A stretch of 64,000 bases of DNA from an uncultured Lachnospiraceae bacterium. GTDB lineage: Bacteria > Bacillota > Clostridia > Lachnospirales > Lachnospiraceae. The position numbers and the translations under genes were made by a program. The notes beneath the pieces are model-generated. The model saw only the letters and a program-made list of their open reading frames with translations. It was not told the origin of the DNA and made no database searches. Positions 27,282-35,163 of this stretch are shown here, in pieces; the first letter of the stretch is position 1; each line of letters starts with the position of its first letter. Location: NCBI GenBank assembly GCA_934352055.1, contig CAKRJY010000001.1:496001-560000 (forward strand), read 5' to 3'.

Positions 27282-29210
27282 TTAGATTTCCAAATACTGC
27301 TCCCAATACTCAAGGCTTGTTATCTCTTTTTTTGCCTCTGCCCACTTCTGCATCATAGCATCATGATTCTTTCGTATGGTCTTGACAGCCTTGCAATACG
27401 AACAGAATTCTTTCCATCCACGGGCATAGCTCTTTTCTGTCATATACCCTTTTCTTTTTTCTTCATCGTAATGAAACACTTTTTTCGCACCAAAGGCAAT
27501 GCCACTATCTCTAAGTCCTGCCACCTTAAGCGCCCTTGTACTCGGAAGAATCCAACGTATAATCGCCCACACACTCCACGCCAGATAATGGCTGTGGAAT
27601 CCATTTTCTTCCACCATATCCTCAGTCAGTCCATAGGCTGACAGTTCTTCGTACTTATAATTGTACTTCGCAAGTGCTGCGTGTTTCTCAAGCGGATCTA
27701 AGGTCTTAAAAAAGTCCGGTCCTTTGTAGAAATCATCAATAGCCTCATAGATGATCTCTGCATCTTCATAACGATATCGATCCATGGCTCCAACGACACG
27801 ATTTGAAATATGGTGGATGACCTCTTGCGCACTGGCACAGTTTTTCGAGCCTGCCATACCGATGAGCATGTTTCGTACATCATAATACGTCATGCGCGTA
27901 GCCGCCTTATTGATTCCCTGTGGATGCCACACACAGATTCCATTTAAAAGAATCGTACCATTCTTCTCATTTCGCACCCCATATTCCATATCATCATAAT
28001 GGATAAAGAGTGGTATTGGCAGATTATCTTCCGTAATGATAGAAGTCGGGACAACACTGTACCACCAGCCGCTATAATTGATCGGATTCTCGCATTCATT
28101 AGTCGCAACACATTCCTGTCTGCGCAAATCCCACATTTTATTATAAAAAGTCACTTCCGTTCCGTGCCACTTTGCTCCAGCCTCAAACTGTTTATAGCGG
28201 AGATTTAACATGAACATTTCGCCTCCAACCATCATATCATGATGCTCTTCATCAACGAGTTGTAGAAAATGATAGGTGCGTTCCAATACATCTGTAGAAA
28301 GGATGATATCGTCGTCCATCAAGATGATATGGGTAAAAGGTGAATCCTTGCGATGGAAAAGAGACTCAATCATGGTTCTCGTGAAACCGCCTGCTCCACC
28401 GGCATTTTTATTCGGGAAAAGATGCACTTTATCACTCTGGAAAGTATCCGCTGGCACCGTCTGTCCGTTATCTGATATATAAATTTCTACATGATCACAC
28501 AATGGCGACTCGGCATTATTGATGGCCTTATCTAGTACCAGATTCACATTTTTCTTTAAAAATTCTTCTCTCTGGAAAGTACAGATACCAAGCACCAGTT
28601 CCACCGGATTGGCATCCGCTTTCTCTACTTCTGTCGTATACGCTCCGGACAGAAGGGAAACTGTCTCCTCACACGGTGTCATCGTAATATAGTAAATGCC
28701 CTCATCGGCTAATTCAGCAAATTGGATGGTCGTCTTGATCGCCTGCTGACCGCCAACCGTTACAAAGGCTTCTGTCTCCTGCGAACATTCTATTTCCCGT
28801 CCTTCATTGTGCAGGAAACTGTACATGGTCTCTTCATCCGGAAACTCCTGTGACATATGCTCTGTCTCTACCATGCCAACCGTCTGATATGCCCTAACAT
28901 CCACCGGGCCACTGGTCACTATCTCCAATGCCAGATTAGATAATTTTGTATATTTTTTCCATTTGCCAATAGAAAAGGCATTAAAATAAGTATCCAGAGA
29001 TAAAATCTCTCCTTGCTTGATCTCCAGCGGGAAAGATTCAGCTTCCACTTCCGATGCTTCTACGCCATCAATCATCTTATGGAACATGACATCTCCATCA
29101 TCACATGGATAGGTTGTAATATCATTTCCCTCTGTATCTACTTTTCTAAAATACATCCCCCACTCATTACACACTTCTTTTGTTGGTCCTATTAATTTCT
29201 GAATAATCAT
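27282..29210 (-). CDS. polymerising galactofuranosyltransferase, GlfT2-like (GT2)
   Basis: 642 residues, close to mycobacterial GlfT2 (637). An N-terminal beta-rich domain (1-200) precedes the GT-A domain: LVLGICTFQREEFLKKNVN, ISDNGQTVPADTF, NKNAGGAGGFTRTMIES, HIILMDDDIILSTDVLERTY with the DDD metal site near 297-301, then WWYSVVPTS and LPIPLFIHYDDMEYGVRN with the catalytic base region. The C terminus is helical. It would add galactofuranose units from UDP-Galf, made by glf of this locus. Membrane-peripheral in known relatives. The next two upstream genes are smaller GT2s sharing the NxGGAGGFY motif. Confidence 0.85.
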   Translation of the reverse strand: MIIQKLIGPTKEVCNEWGMYFRKVDTEGNDITTYPCDDGDVMFHKMIDGVEASEVEAESFPLEIKQGEILSLDTYFNAFSIGKWKKYTKLSNLALEIVTSGPVDVRAYQTVGMVETEHMSQEFPDEETMYSFLHNEGREIECSQETEAFVTVGGQQAIKTTIQFAELADEGIYYITMTPCEETVSLLSGAYTTEVEKADANPVELVLGICTFQREEFLKKNVNLVLDKAINNAESPLCDHVEIYISDNGQTVPADTFQSDKVHLFPNKNAGGAGGFTRTMIESLFHRKDSPFTHIILMDDDIILSTDVLERTYHFLQLVDEEHHDMMVGGEMFMLNLRYKQFEAGAKWHGTEVTFYNKMWDLRRQECVATNECENPINYSGWWYSVVPTSIITEDNLPIPLFIHYDDMEYGVRNEKNGTILLNGICVWHPQGINKAATRMTYYDVRNMLIGMAGSKNCASAQEVIHHISNRVVGAMDRYRYEDAEIIYEAIDDFYKGPDFFKTLDPLEKHAALAKYNYKYEELSAYGLTEDMVEENGFHSHYLAWSVWAIIRWILPSTRALKVAGLRDSGIAFGAKKVFHYDEEKRKGYMTEKSYARGWKEFCSYCKAVKTIRKNHDAMMQKWAEAKKEITSLEYWEQYLEI

Positions 29211-29223
29211 TATTTTCTTTTCC

Positions 29224-30180
29224 TCATGTCAAATACTCTATTTCCGGTACAAATTTCACGCCCGCGCGCATTCCCTTCCACATCGTCTGTAAGCGCAGCT
29301 TTTTCCCATCTTTGCTTTTTAACAATACGCGCATCATGTTCAAAAAAAACGCCGCAAAATATATGATAACCACTTTTGTTCCACGTCTCTTTGCCGTGCA
29401 CAGATCATTACGAAATGCATAAAAATATCTTGGCACGCGCGCTATGGCATCAATCACGATATTGCTCCCCGCATTGCTTGCCATTTTGTGGGTAACGACA
29501 CTATTTTTCACATGATAACATGGATAACTCGCCGACAAACGAAGCGTATATTCCTTATCATCGCCCCAGATGAAATACTCTTTGATCGGAAGTCCCATTT
29601 TTTCTACTGCTTCCCGTGAGAACAGAAGTGATACAAAAGTAGCACTGTCTACCGGCTGTAATTCTACTGTCTTCGGATTCCCCGCACTTTTCTGTCCCGA
29701 TGCGATAAACGTATCTCCCACATAGTGCTGACGGTTCATCTCACACGGGCTTCCATCTGTCCAAAGGACCGTGGATGACACAAAACCAATCTCACTTTTC
29801 GGTGCCACTTGCTTCCTTATGCATACCATGCCATCCCATAATTTCTGCAGTGCATCTTCCTTAGGGATAGTATCATCATCCATAATCCAGATCGCATCGG
29901 CACCATGCTCATACGCCCATTTCATTCCATGATAAAAGCCGCCCGCGCCACCTGTATTTTCGCTAAGATGCAGCGCATATATCGAGGTTTTGTCGTGGCT
30001 TGCCGTATGCGTGATCTGTTCCTCTATCCACTCTTTGGTGCCATCATCGCTGGCGTTATCCACGAGCAGGATGTCAAGTTGTGCATCTGTGCACTCTTTT
30101 TGATGTAACAGTGCATGCACACATTCTTTCAACAGCGCTATTCGATTGTAAGTTACAACTACAGCTATTATTTTTTTCAC
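29224..30180 (-). CDS. GT2 glycosyltransferase, GlfT1-like
   Basis: 318 residues. IIAVVVTYNRIALLKECV, VDNASDDGTKEWIEEQ, ENTGGAGGFYHGMKWAYEHG, AIWIMDDDTIPKEDAL (DDD metal site) and EYFIWGDDKEYTLRLS (catalytic base region) place it with galactofuranosyl- and rhamnosyl-type GT2 enzymes. A hydrophobic stretch near the C terminus (VVIIYFAAFFLNMMRV) may touch the membrane. It is paralogous to the gene upstream at 30207-31187. The pair probably starts or primes the galactan that the GlfT2-like enzyme extends; the exact linkages are unknown. Confidence 0.8.
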   Translation of the reverse strand: MKKIIAVVVTYNRIALLKECVHALLHQKECTDAQLDILLVDNASDDGTKEWIEEQITHTASHDKTSIYALHLSENTGGAGGFYHGMKWAYEHGADAIWIMDDDTIPKEDALQKLWDGMVCIRKQVAPKSEIGFVSSTVLWTDGSPCEMNRQHYVGDTFIASGQKSAGNPKTVELQPVDSATFVSLLFSREAVEKMGLPIKEYFIWGDDKEYTLRLSASYPCYHVKNSVVTHKMASNAGSNIVIDAIARVPRYFYAFRNDLCTAKRRGTKVVIIYFAAFFLNMMRVLLKSKDGKKLRLQTMWKGMRAGVKFVPEIEYLT

Positions 30181-30206
30181 ATTTTACCCTTTTTTCTATT
30201 CTTGAT

Positions 30207-31187
30207 TTAGTAGTGATACTTCGGATGTTTTCCAAGCTTTCCTGCTTTCGCGTCCTGTATCACGTCATGCAGGATTTGCATGTTTTGTTTTCCCTGCTCT
30301 TTCGTCTCTTTTTTCCATGTCATAAAGAAACTGAGAAGCCAGAACACACGGTATTGCCACAGAATCATGGCAGCGCTTAATTTCCCAAGATGTCTTTTGG
30401 CGGTATCGTAACGATTGCGGTAGCCGTAGTATTGACGCCAGCCAATACGATGCAAGACGCCTTTTGCCACCATGCCCTCTTTTGAAAGGACGGTTTTATG
30501 CTGAAGTGTGGCATCCGGTACAACAGTAATGCCACCAGTATCCTTCAGACGCAGACAATACTCCGTATCATCATACCAAAGGAAATATTCTTTTTCCGGC
30601 AATCCCATGGCGCGCATCTTCTCCCCTTGTACCAACAAACCACAAAACGTAGCAGCATCACAAGAAAAGCTCTCCTGCTCGTACTCCTCCTCTGCCACAT
30701 TTCCTTCTACATAGAGCAGGCGGTTCGTAATACGGCGTCTGTGACTGATATCAATATGACCTTCCGTCACTACCTTTCCGGCCAGACCATATACAGATGG
30801 ATGCTTCTTGGCATAGGTGATTAGTTTTTCCACATAATCCGGTGCAATCATGGCATCATCATCAATAATCAGCACCCAGTCATAGCACCCCTGCCTCGCC
30901 CAACGCAAGCCATCATAAAATCCGCCCGCACCACCAAGGTTTTCTGCTTCCTCTAACACCCAGATTTTCTTATCTTCTTTTATCTTTGCAGTTTCTTTCT
31001 CTTGATCAGGCACCTGTAAAATATAGGTATCCTCTCTACGCTCCAAATAATCCCTTGTCCCATCGGTGCTGTGATTATCAACCACGATAACACGCGAAAA
31101 AGGAATGGTTTGCCTGCATACGCAGGCAAGACATTCCTTTAACAATTCCAAACGGTTATAAGTTACAATTACTACTGCATTATTCAT
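30207..31187 (-). CDS. GT2 glycosyltransferase, GlfT1-like paralogue
   Basis: 326 residues. NNAVVIVTYNRLELLKECLA, VVDNHSTDGTRDYLE, AENLGGAGGFYDGLRWARQG, VLIIDDDAMIAPDYVEKLI and EYFLWYDDTEYCLRLK mirror the gene at 29224-30180 motif for motif. A hydrophobic stretch (AAMILWQYRVFWLLSFFM) lies near the C terminus. It overlaps the end of rmlB by eight bases. A role in the galactofuranose part of the glycan is inferred from similarity to GlfT1-like proteins and from glf in the locus. Confidence 0.8.
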   Translation of the reverse strand: MNNAVVIVTYNRLELLKECLACVCRQTIPFSRVIVVDNHSTDGTRDYLERREDTYILQVPDQEKETAKIKEDKKIWVLEEAENLGGAGGFYDGLRWARQGCYDWVLIIDDDAMIAPDYVEKLITYAKKHPSVYGLAGKVVTEGHIDISHRRRITNRLLYVEGNVAEEEYEQESFSCDAATFCGLLVQGEKMRAMGLPEKEYFLWYDDTEYCLRLKDTGGITVVPDATLQHKTVLSKEGMVAKGVLHRIGWRQYYGYRNRYDTAKRHLGKLSAAMILWQYRVFWLLSFFMTWKKETKEQGKQNMQILHDVIQDAKAGKLGKHPKYHY

Positions 31188-32265
31188 TCTTATACATATC
31201 CTGATAATACTTCTGATAATCTCCAGAAGTTACATTTTTCATCCAATCTTCATGCTCAAAGAACCACGCAATCGTCTTGCGGATACCTTCTTTGAACATC
31301 GTCTCTGGCTCCCAGCCCACTTCTTTCTTAATCTTATCCGGAGCAATCGCATATCTTCTGTCATGTCCCTTACGATCTTCCACATAAGTAATCAGATCTG
31401 TGCTGACATTGGCACGTCTTGGATCATCTGCAGGAAGCATTTCCTGTAATGTTTCGATAATGATATTGATAATTTCGATGTTCTGCTTCTCGTTGTGACC
31501 ACCGATATTGTATGTCTCAAACAGTCTGCCCTTTTCCTGAACCATATCGATTCCCTTGGCATGATCGTCCACATACAACCAATCACGTACGTTCTTACCA
31601 TCACCATAGACCGGCAATTTCTTACCCTGTAATGCATTGTTGATAATCAATGGAATCAACTTCTCAGGGAACTGGTAAGGACCATAGTTGTTAGAACAGT
31701 TTGTAATGTTAGCAGGGAACTTATACGTATCCATATATGCCTTTACCAACATATCAGAAGATGCTTTACTTGCTGAATATGGGCTATGTGGATCATATGG
31801 TGTTGTCTCATAAAAATATGCATTTGGATCGTCATCCAAAGAACCGTATACTTCATCTGTCGATACATGTAAGAACTTCTTACCTTCTTTAAAGGTACCA
31901 TCTTCTAATTCCCATGCAGCTTTTGCACAGTTCAACATTACTGCTGTACCAAGTACATTCGTCTGTACAAATACTTCCGGATTCTTGATGGAACGGTCTA
32001 CATGAGACTCTGCCGCAAAATGAACGACACGGTCAATATCGTTTTCTGCAAAAATCTTGCTGATTGCTTCCTTATCGCAGATATCAGCTTTGACAAAAGT
32101 ATAATTATCTCTGTCTTCGATATCCTTTAAATTCTCCAAGTTACCAGCATAAGTCAACTTGTCCACATTGATAATGCGGATCTCGTTATCATATTTGCGG
32201 AACATGTAATGAATATAATTGCTCCCAATAAATCCTGCTCCACCTGTTACTAAGTATGTTCTCAT
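31180..32265 (-). CDS. rmlB: dTDP-glucose 4,6-dehydratase
   Basis: The frame extends to 32340 but the ATG at 32265 (MRTYLVTGGAGFIGSNY) follows GAGAAGGAG, giving 361 residues, usual for RmlB. Motifs: TGGAGFIGSNYIHY, VDKLTYAGNLENL, HFAAESHVDRSI, HVSTDEVYGSL, TPYDPHSPYSASKASSD with the YxxxK pair, NCSNNYGPYQFPEKLIPL and RDWLYVDDHAKGI. It converts dTDP-glucose to dTDP-4-keto-6-deoxyglucose for rhamnose. It is preceded by an 86-base gap full of small hairpins. Confidence 0.96.
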   Translation of the reverse strand: MRTYLVTGGAGFIGSNYIHYMFRKYDNEIRIINVDKLTYAGNLENLKDIEDRDNYTFVKADICDKEAISKIFAENDIDRVVHFAAESHVDRSIKNPEVFVQTNVLGTAVMLNCAKAAWELEDGTFKEGKKFLHVSTDEVYGSLDDDPNAYFYETTPYDPHSPYSASKASSDMLVKAYMDTYKFPANITNCSNNYGPYQFPEKLIPLIINNALQGKKLPVYGDGKNVRDWLYVDDHAKGIDMVQEKGRLFETYNIGGHNEKQNIEIINIIIETLQEMLPADDPRRANVSTDLITYVEDRKGHDRRYAIAPDKIKKEVGWEPETMFKEGIRKTIAWFFEHEDWMKNVTSGDYQKYYQDMYKNE

Positions 32266-32280
32266 AATCTTCTCCTTCTC

Positions 32281-32356
32281 TAGGCGTCCGCCTATTGTTA
32301 TCTTATTTTTACCAACACATTTATGTTGGAAATTGCACATAGTTGTCGGAACTATG
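32281..32356 (-). other. three small perfect hairpins between DUF2304 gene and rmlB
   Basis: Inverted repeats: CATAGTT/AACTATG (32338-32344 and 32350-32356, overlapping the DUF2304 stop codon), CCAACA/TGTTGG (32312-32317 and 32324-32329) and TAGGCG/CGCCTA (32281-32286 and 32289-32294). None has a proper U tract, so they look like processing or stability elements rather than terminators. Confidence 0.5.
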
Positions 32357-32723
32357 AAAAATCATTGTTCTTCTGCTCTGTTTTCAAGTCATCTACTTTC
32401 TTATACAACAGACCCACCTCTTGTGTCAAGCGCTGACACTTTCTGGTCAGGTTTGATATGACAATCGTCTGGCTAAAAAGTATCATCAGTACAAACAAAA
32501 GTCCTAAGAATGTCAGCATATTGATCGGCAGTGTAATCCCAAGTGCTTGTGTCATCACTTGCAAAAGCCCCGGAAACAGATCAAAAATCAAAAGTAATAT
32601 ACCTACAAAAAACCAGATCAGCGCATATTTTAATTCCAGCCTGCGTATACGAACCAGATTTCCAATATATAAAATAGCGACGACTGCAGCAATGGCAATC
32701 ACCACCTGTAACCTCAGACTCAT
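32352..32723 (-). CDS. DUF2304 family small membrane protein
   Basis: 123 residues. Three hydrophobic segments (LQVVIAIAAVVAILYIGNLV; ALIWFFVGILLLIFDLFP; INMLTFLGLLFVLMILFSQT) with IRRLELKYALIWF between the first two, followed by a coiled-coil-like tail (LTRKCQRLTQEVGLLYKKVDDLKTE). DUF2304 proteins are commonly encoded next to DPM-like GT2 genes, as here (next upstream gene). A membrane partner for that enzyme is the usual guess; no activity is known to me. Confidence 0.82.
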   Translation of the reverse strand: MSLRLQVVIAIAAVVAILYIGNLVRIRRLELKYALIWFFVGILLLIFDLFPGLLQVMTQALGITLPINMLTFLGLLFVLMILFSQTIVISNLTRKCQRLTQEVGLLYKKVDDLKTEQKNNDFS

Positions 32724-32732
32724 AGTTCCTCC

Positions 32733-33425
32733 TTAATCACCAAAAGCTGTCATAATACATGCCAATGGTACCTTAATCATGTAATAAATGGATCGTTTAA
32801 AGGAAATCGAAGATTGCCCTGCGGCACGTGCTTTCATTTCCACCGGAATCTCCTTCACGCGGTAACCTCTCTTTAAAACGGTCACCGCAGTCTCCGGCTC
32901 CGGATAATCCTTTGGATAATCATTGGCAAACATATGCATCACTTCCTTATCCACCATGCGCATACCACTTGTCGGATCGGTAATGGTTGTCCCAGTCAAC
33001 ACGCGAATCAACCAGGTAAAGAAGCGGATCCCTATGCGGCGCATCCCGGTGGATTGAAAGCCCTCGCCCTCTAGAAAGCGGGAACCAATGAGCATATTTA
33101 TCTGTTCTTCTTCCATGATATCCGCCATTTTTTCCAGGAATTTCGCGTCATGCTGTCCATCTCCATCAATCTGGATGGCATAGTCATAGCCGAAGCGATG
33201 TCCATACAAATAGCCTGTCTGCACAGCTGCGCCAATACCGGAATTGATACTAAGCGTCACCATGTTATAACCCAGACGGTCACATAATTCCTTTGTCCCA
33301 TCCATTGAATGGTCATTGATAATTACATAATCAAAACTCGGTGCATTTTTTCTGATGTCTTCTACGGTTCTCTCGATCGAGCCGACTTCATTAAAAGCCG
33401 GTATAATCACCAGACGTTTTTTCAT
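32733..33425 (-). CDS. GT2 glycosyltransferase, polyprenyl-phosphate mannose synthase-like
   Basis: 230 residues, the size of a minimal DPM1 enzyme. LVIIPAFNEVGSIERTV, INDHSMDGTKELCD, SGIGAAVQTGYLYGHRFGYD, IQIDGDGQHDAKFLEKMA with the metal site, IGSRFLEGEGFQSTGMRRIG and TDPTSGMRMVDKEVM. No membrane helices. It likely makes an undecaprenyl-phosphate-linked sugar, with the DUF2304 protein as membrane partner. The start is two bases after the stop of the upstream GT2. Confidence 0.85.
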   Translation of the reverse strand: MKKRLVIIPAFNEVGSIERTVEDIRKNAPSFDYVIINDHSMDGTKELCDRLGYNMVTLSINSGIGAAVQTGYLYGHRFGYDYAIQIDGDGQHDAKFLEKMADIMEEEQINMLIGSRFLEGEGFQSTGMRRIGIRFFTWLIRVLTGTTITDPTSGMRMVDKEVMHMFANDYPKDYPEPETAVTVLKRGYRVKEIPVEMKARAAGQSSISFKRSIYYMIKVPLACIMTAFGD

Positions 33426-33427
33426 TG

Positions 33428-34264
33428 TTACCTCACAAAAAGTTTTAAATAAATACCACCCATAAAACTCATCAGATGACGAATCGCAACACTTACATTT
33501 ACTTCAAATCTGGATAAATGTAATTCTAACGCATAGCGTTCTACCAGCCTTCTATGTTCTGCCAGATAGACAGCTTTTTTATCACCCGTCATCACCTGAC
33601 TCGTATTGGAGTCATTGCGGATGCGAAAGGAATTGAGTGGTTCATGCAGTATATAAATCTTACTCTTGCAGCATATACGCATAAAAAAGTCATAATCAAT
33701 CATATAGACAAAGGACGGATCAAAGCCTCCCCATGTCTCATAAGCACTGCGCCGAATCAAATTGGCAAGTGGTGCACCAAGATAATCTCTGGTAAACACG
33801 GAAAAACGGCATGCTTTTTTTCCATCTACCACACCATGCGCATGGTACCTTTTATAGAATCCCGTCGTCTTGCCATGCATGTCCACAAAACGCGTATCTG
33901 TCTGTACCAGGCTCACCTCCGGATACTGCTCCATAATCGCAACCTCTCTAAAAAGCAGGCTTTCATGAATCAGATCATCTGCGCAGAGCAATTTGATATA
34001 TGCCCCCTCGCATAATTCCATACAGCGGTTCCAATTGCCCGCCATGCCAAGATTTTTTTCATTGCGATATAAGCGTAAGCGATCATCTTGTGTATCGTTT
34101 AAAAACTGTTCTACCAGTGCGTATGTCTCATCTGTTGAGCCATCATCCACGACAATCAGCTCCAGATGGTGATAGGTCTGTGCCAACACCGATTGTATGG
34201 TCTCTATAATCGTATCCTCATTGTTATAAGCAGGGATACATACACTAACAAGTGCCGATTCCAT
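33428..34264 (-). CDS. GT2 glycosyltransferase
   Basis: The frame opens at a TTG at 34270, but the ATG at 34264 forms a TAATG overlap with the rmlD stop codon and has GGAG eight bases upstream, giving 278 residues. VSVCIPAYNNEDTIIETI, VDDGSTDETYALVEQF, NLGMAGNWNRCMELCEG, IKLLCADDLIHESLLF with the metal site, and FVYMIDYDFFMRICCKS with the base region are standard GT-A features. Donor and acceptor are unknown; by neighbours a dTDP-rhamnose or hexose transferase of the same glycan. Confidence 0.8.
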   Translation of the reverse strand: MESALVSVCIPAYNNEDTIIETIQSVLAQTYHHLELIVVDDGSTDETYALVEQFLNDTQDDRLRLYRNEKNLGMAGNWNRCMELCEGAYIKLLCADDLIHESLLFREVAIMEQYPEVSLVQTDTRFVDMHGKTTGFYKRYHAHGVVDGKKACRFSVFTRDYLGAPLANLIRRSAYETWGGFDPSFVYMIDYDFFMRICCKSKIYILHEPLNSFRIRNDSNTSQVMTGDKKAVYLAEHRRLVERYALELHLSRFEVNVSVAIRHLMSFMGGIYLKLFVR

Positions 34265-35148
34265 TAGCAATTCTCCATATCAAAATCTTTCAGATACACA
34301 TCGAGTGCATCTTCCCAATTTGCCATAGCAAACTGATCGGTTGTCAGACGCAGCATGTAATTGTCAAGATTGGAATACGCCGGGCGCTTTGCGGCCTCTG
34401 GATTCATCTTGGCATATTCTTCACTGGTGATATGATTGACTTTTGCTGTAATACCAAGCTTTGCATAGAATGCCTCTGTAAAATCAGCCCAGTTGGTCTC
34501 GCCTTCACAAGTCGCATGAAAGATTCCATAATTATCGGTGCCTTCTAAGAAGTGAATCATTTTTGCAAGTTCTACTGCAGAAGTAGGTGAGCCAAACTGA
34601 TCACATACAACAGAGACTTCATCATGTGTCTTTGCCACACGCACCATCGTCTTAACAAAGTTCTTTCCATCGCCATACAGCCACGCCGTACGAAGAATAA
34701 AAAACTTCTCTGCAAACTGGCGTACAAACTGCTCGCCTTCTAACTTGGTCTTTCCATATGCACTGATTGGATCCGGCATATCAAACTCTGTACGTGGTGT
34801 ACGTTCTGTTCCCGCAAATACATAGTCTGTAGAAACATGCACAAGTTTTGCGCCTACCGCTGTTGCAGCAATGGCAAGATTGCGTGGTCCAATCGCATTG
34901 ATTTTGTATGCAAGATCCCACATTTTTTCACAGCCATCTACGTTTGTCAAAGCTGCGCAGTTGATGATGACATCCGGCTTCTCGCCCAAAACAAGTGACA
35001 TAACTGCATCGATATCTGTAATATCTAATGATGTGATACCCTCTCCTTCTGCGACATCTGTCAGAATGAATGTCACGTCGCCTGCATATTCTTTTTGAAT
35101 GGCTCTTCCAAGCTGACCATTACAGCCTGTTACAAGTACTTTTTTCAT
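34264..35148 (-). CDS. rmlD: dTDP-4-dehydrorhamnose reductase
   Basis: 294 residues. KVLVTGCNGQLGRAIQKEY, TSLDITDIDAVMSLV, INCAALTNVDGCE, KLVHVSTDYVFAGTE, ISAYGKTKLEGEQFV (YxxxK pair) and ILRTAWLYGDG are RmlD signatures, with RPAYSNLDNYMLR near the C terminus. It performs the last step to dTDP-L-rhamnose with NAD(P)H. It overlaps the following GT2 by one base. No rmlC (3,5-epimerase) is in the window, so that step must be encoded elsewhere or in an unusual way. Confidence 0.95.
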   Translation of the reverse strand: MKKVLVTGCNGQLGRAIQKEYAGDVTFILTDVAEGEGITSLDITDIDAVMSLVLGEKPDVIINCAALTNVDGCEKMWDLAYKINAIGPRNLAIAATAVGAKLVHVSTDYVFAGTERTPRTEFDMPDPISAYGKTKLEGEQFVRQFAEKFFILRTAWLYGDGKNFVKTMVRVAKTHDEVSVVCDQFGSPTSAVELAKMIHFLEGTDNYGIFHATCEGETNWADFTEAFYAKLGITAKVNHITSEEYAKMNPEAAKRPAYSNLDNYMLRLTTDQFAMANWEDALDVYLKDFDMENC

Positions 35149-35163
35149 ATCTACCTCTCTTAT

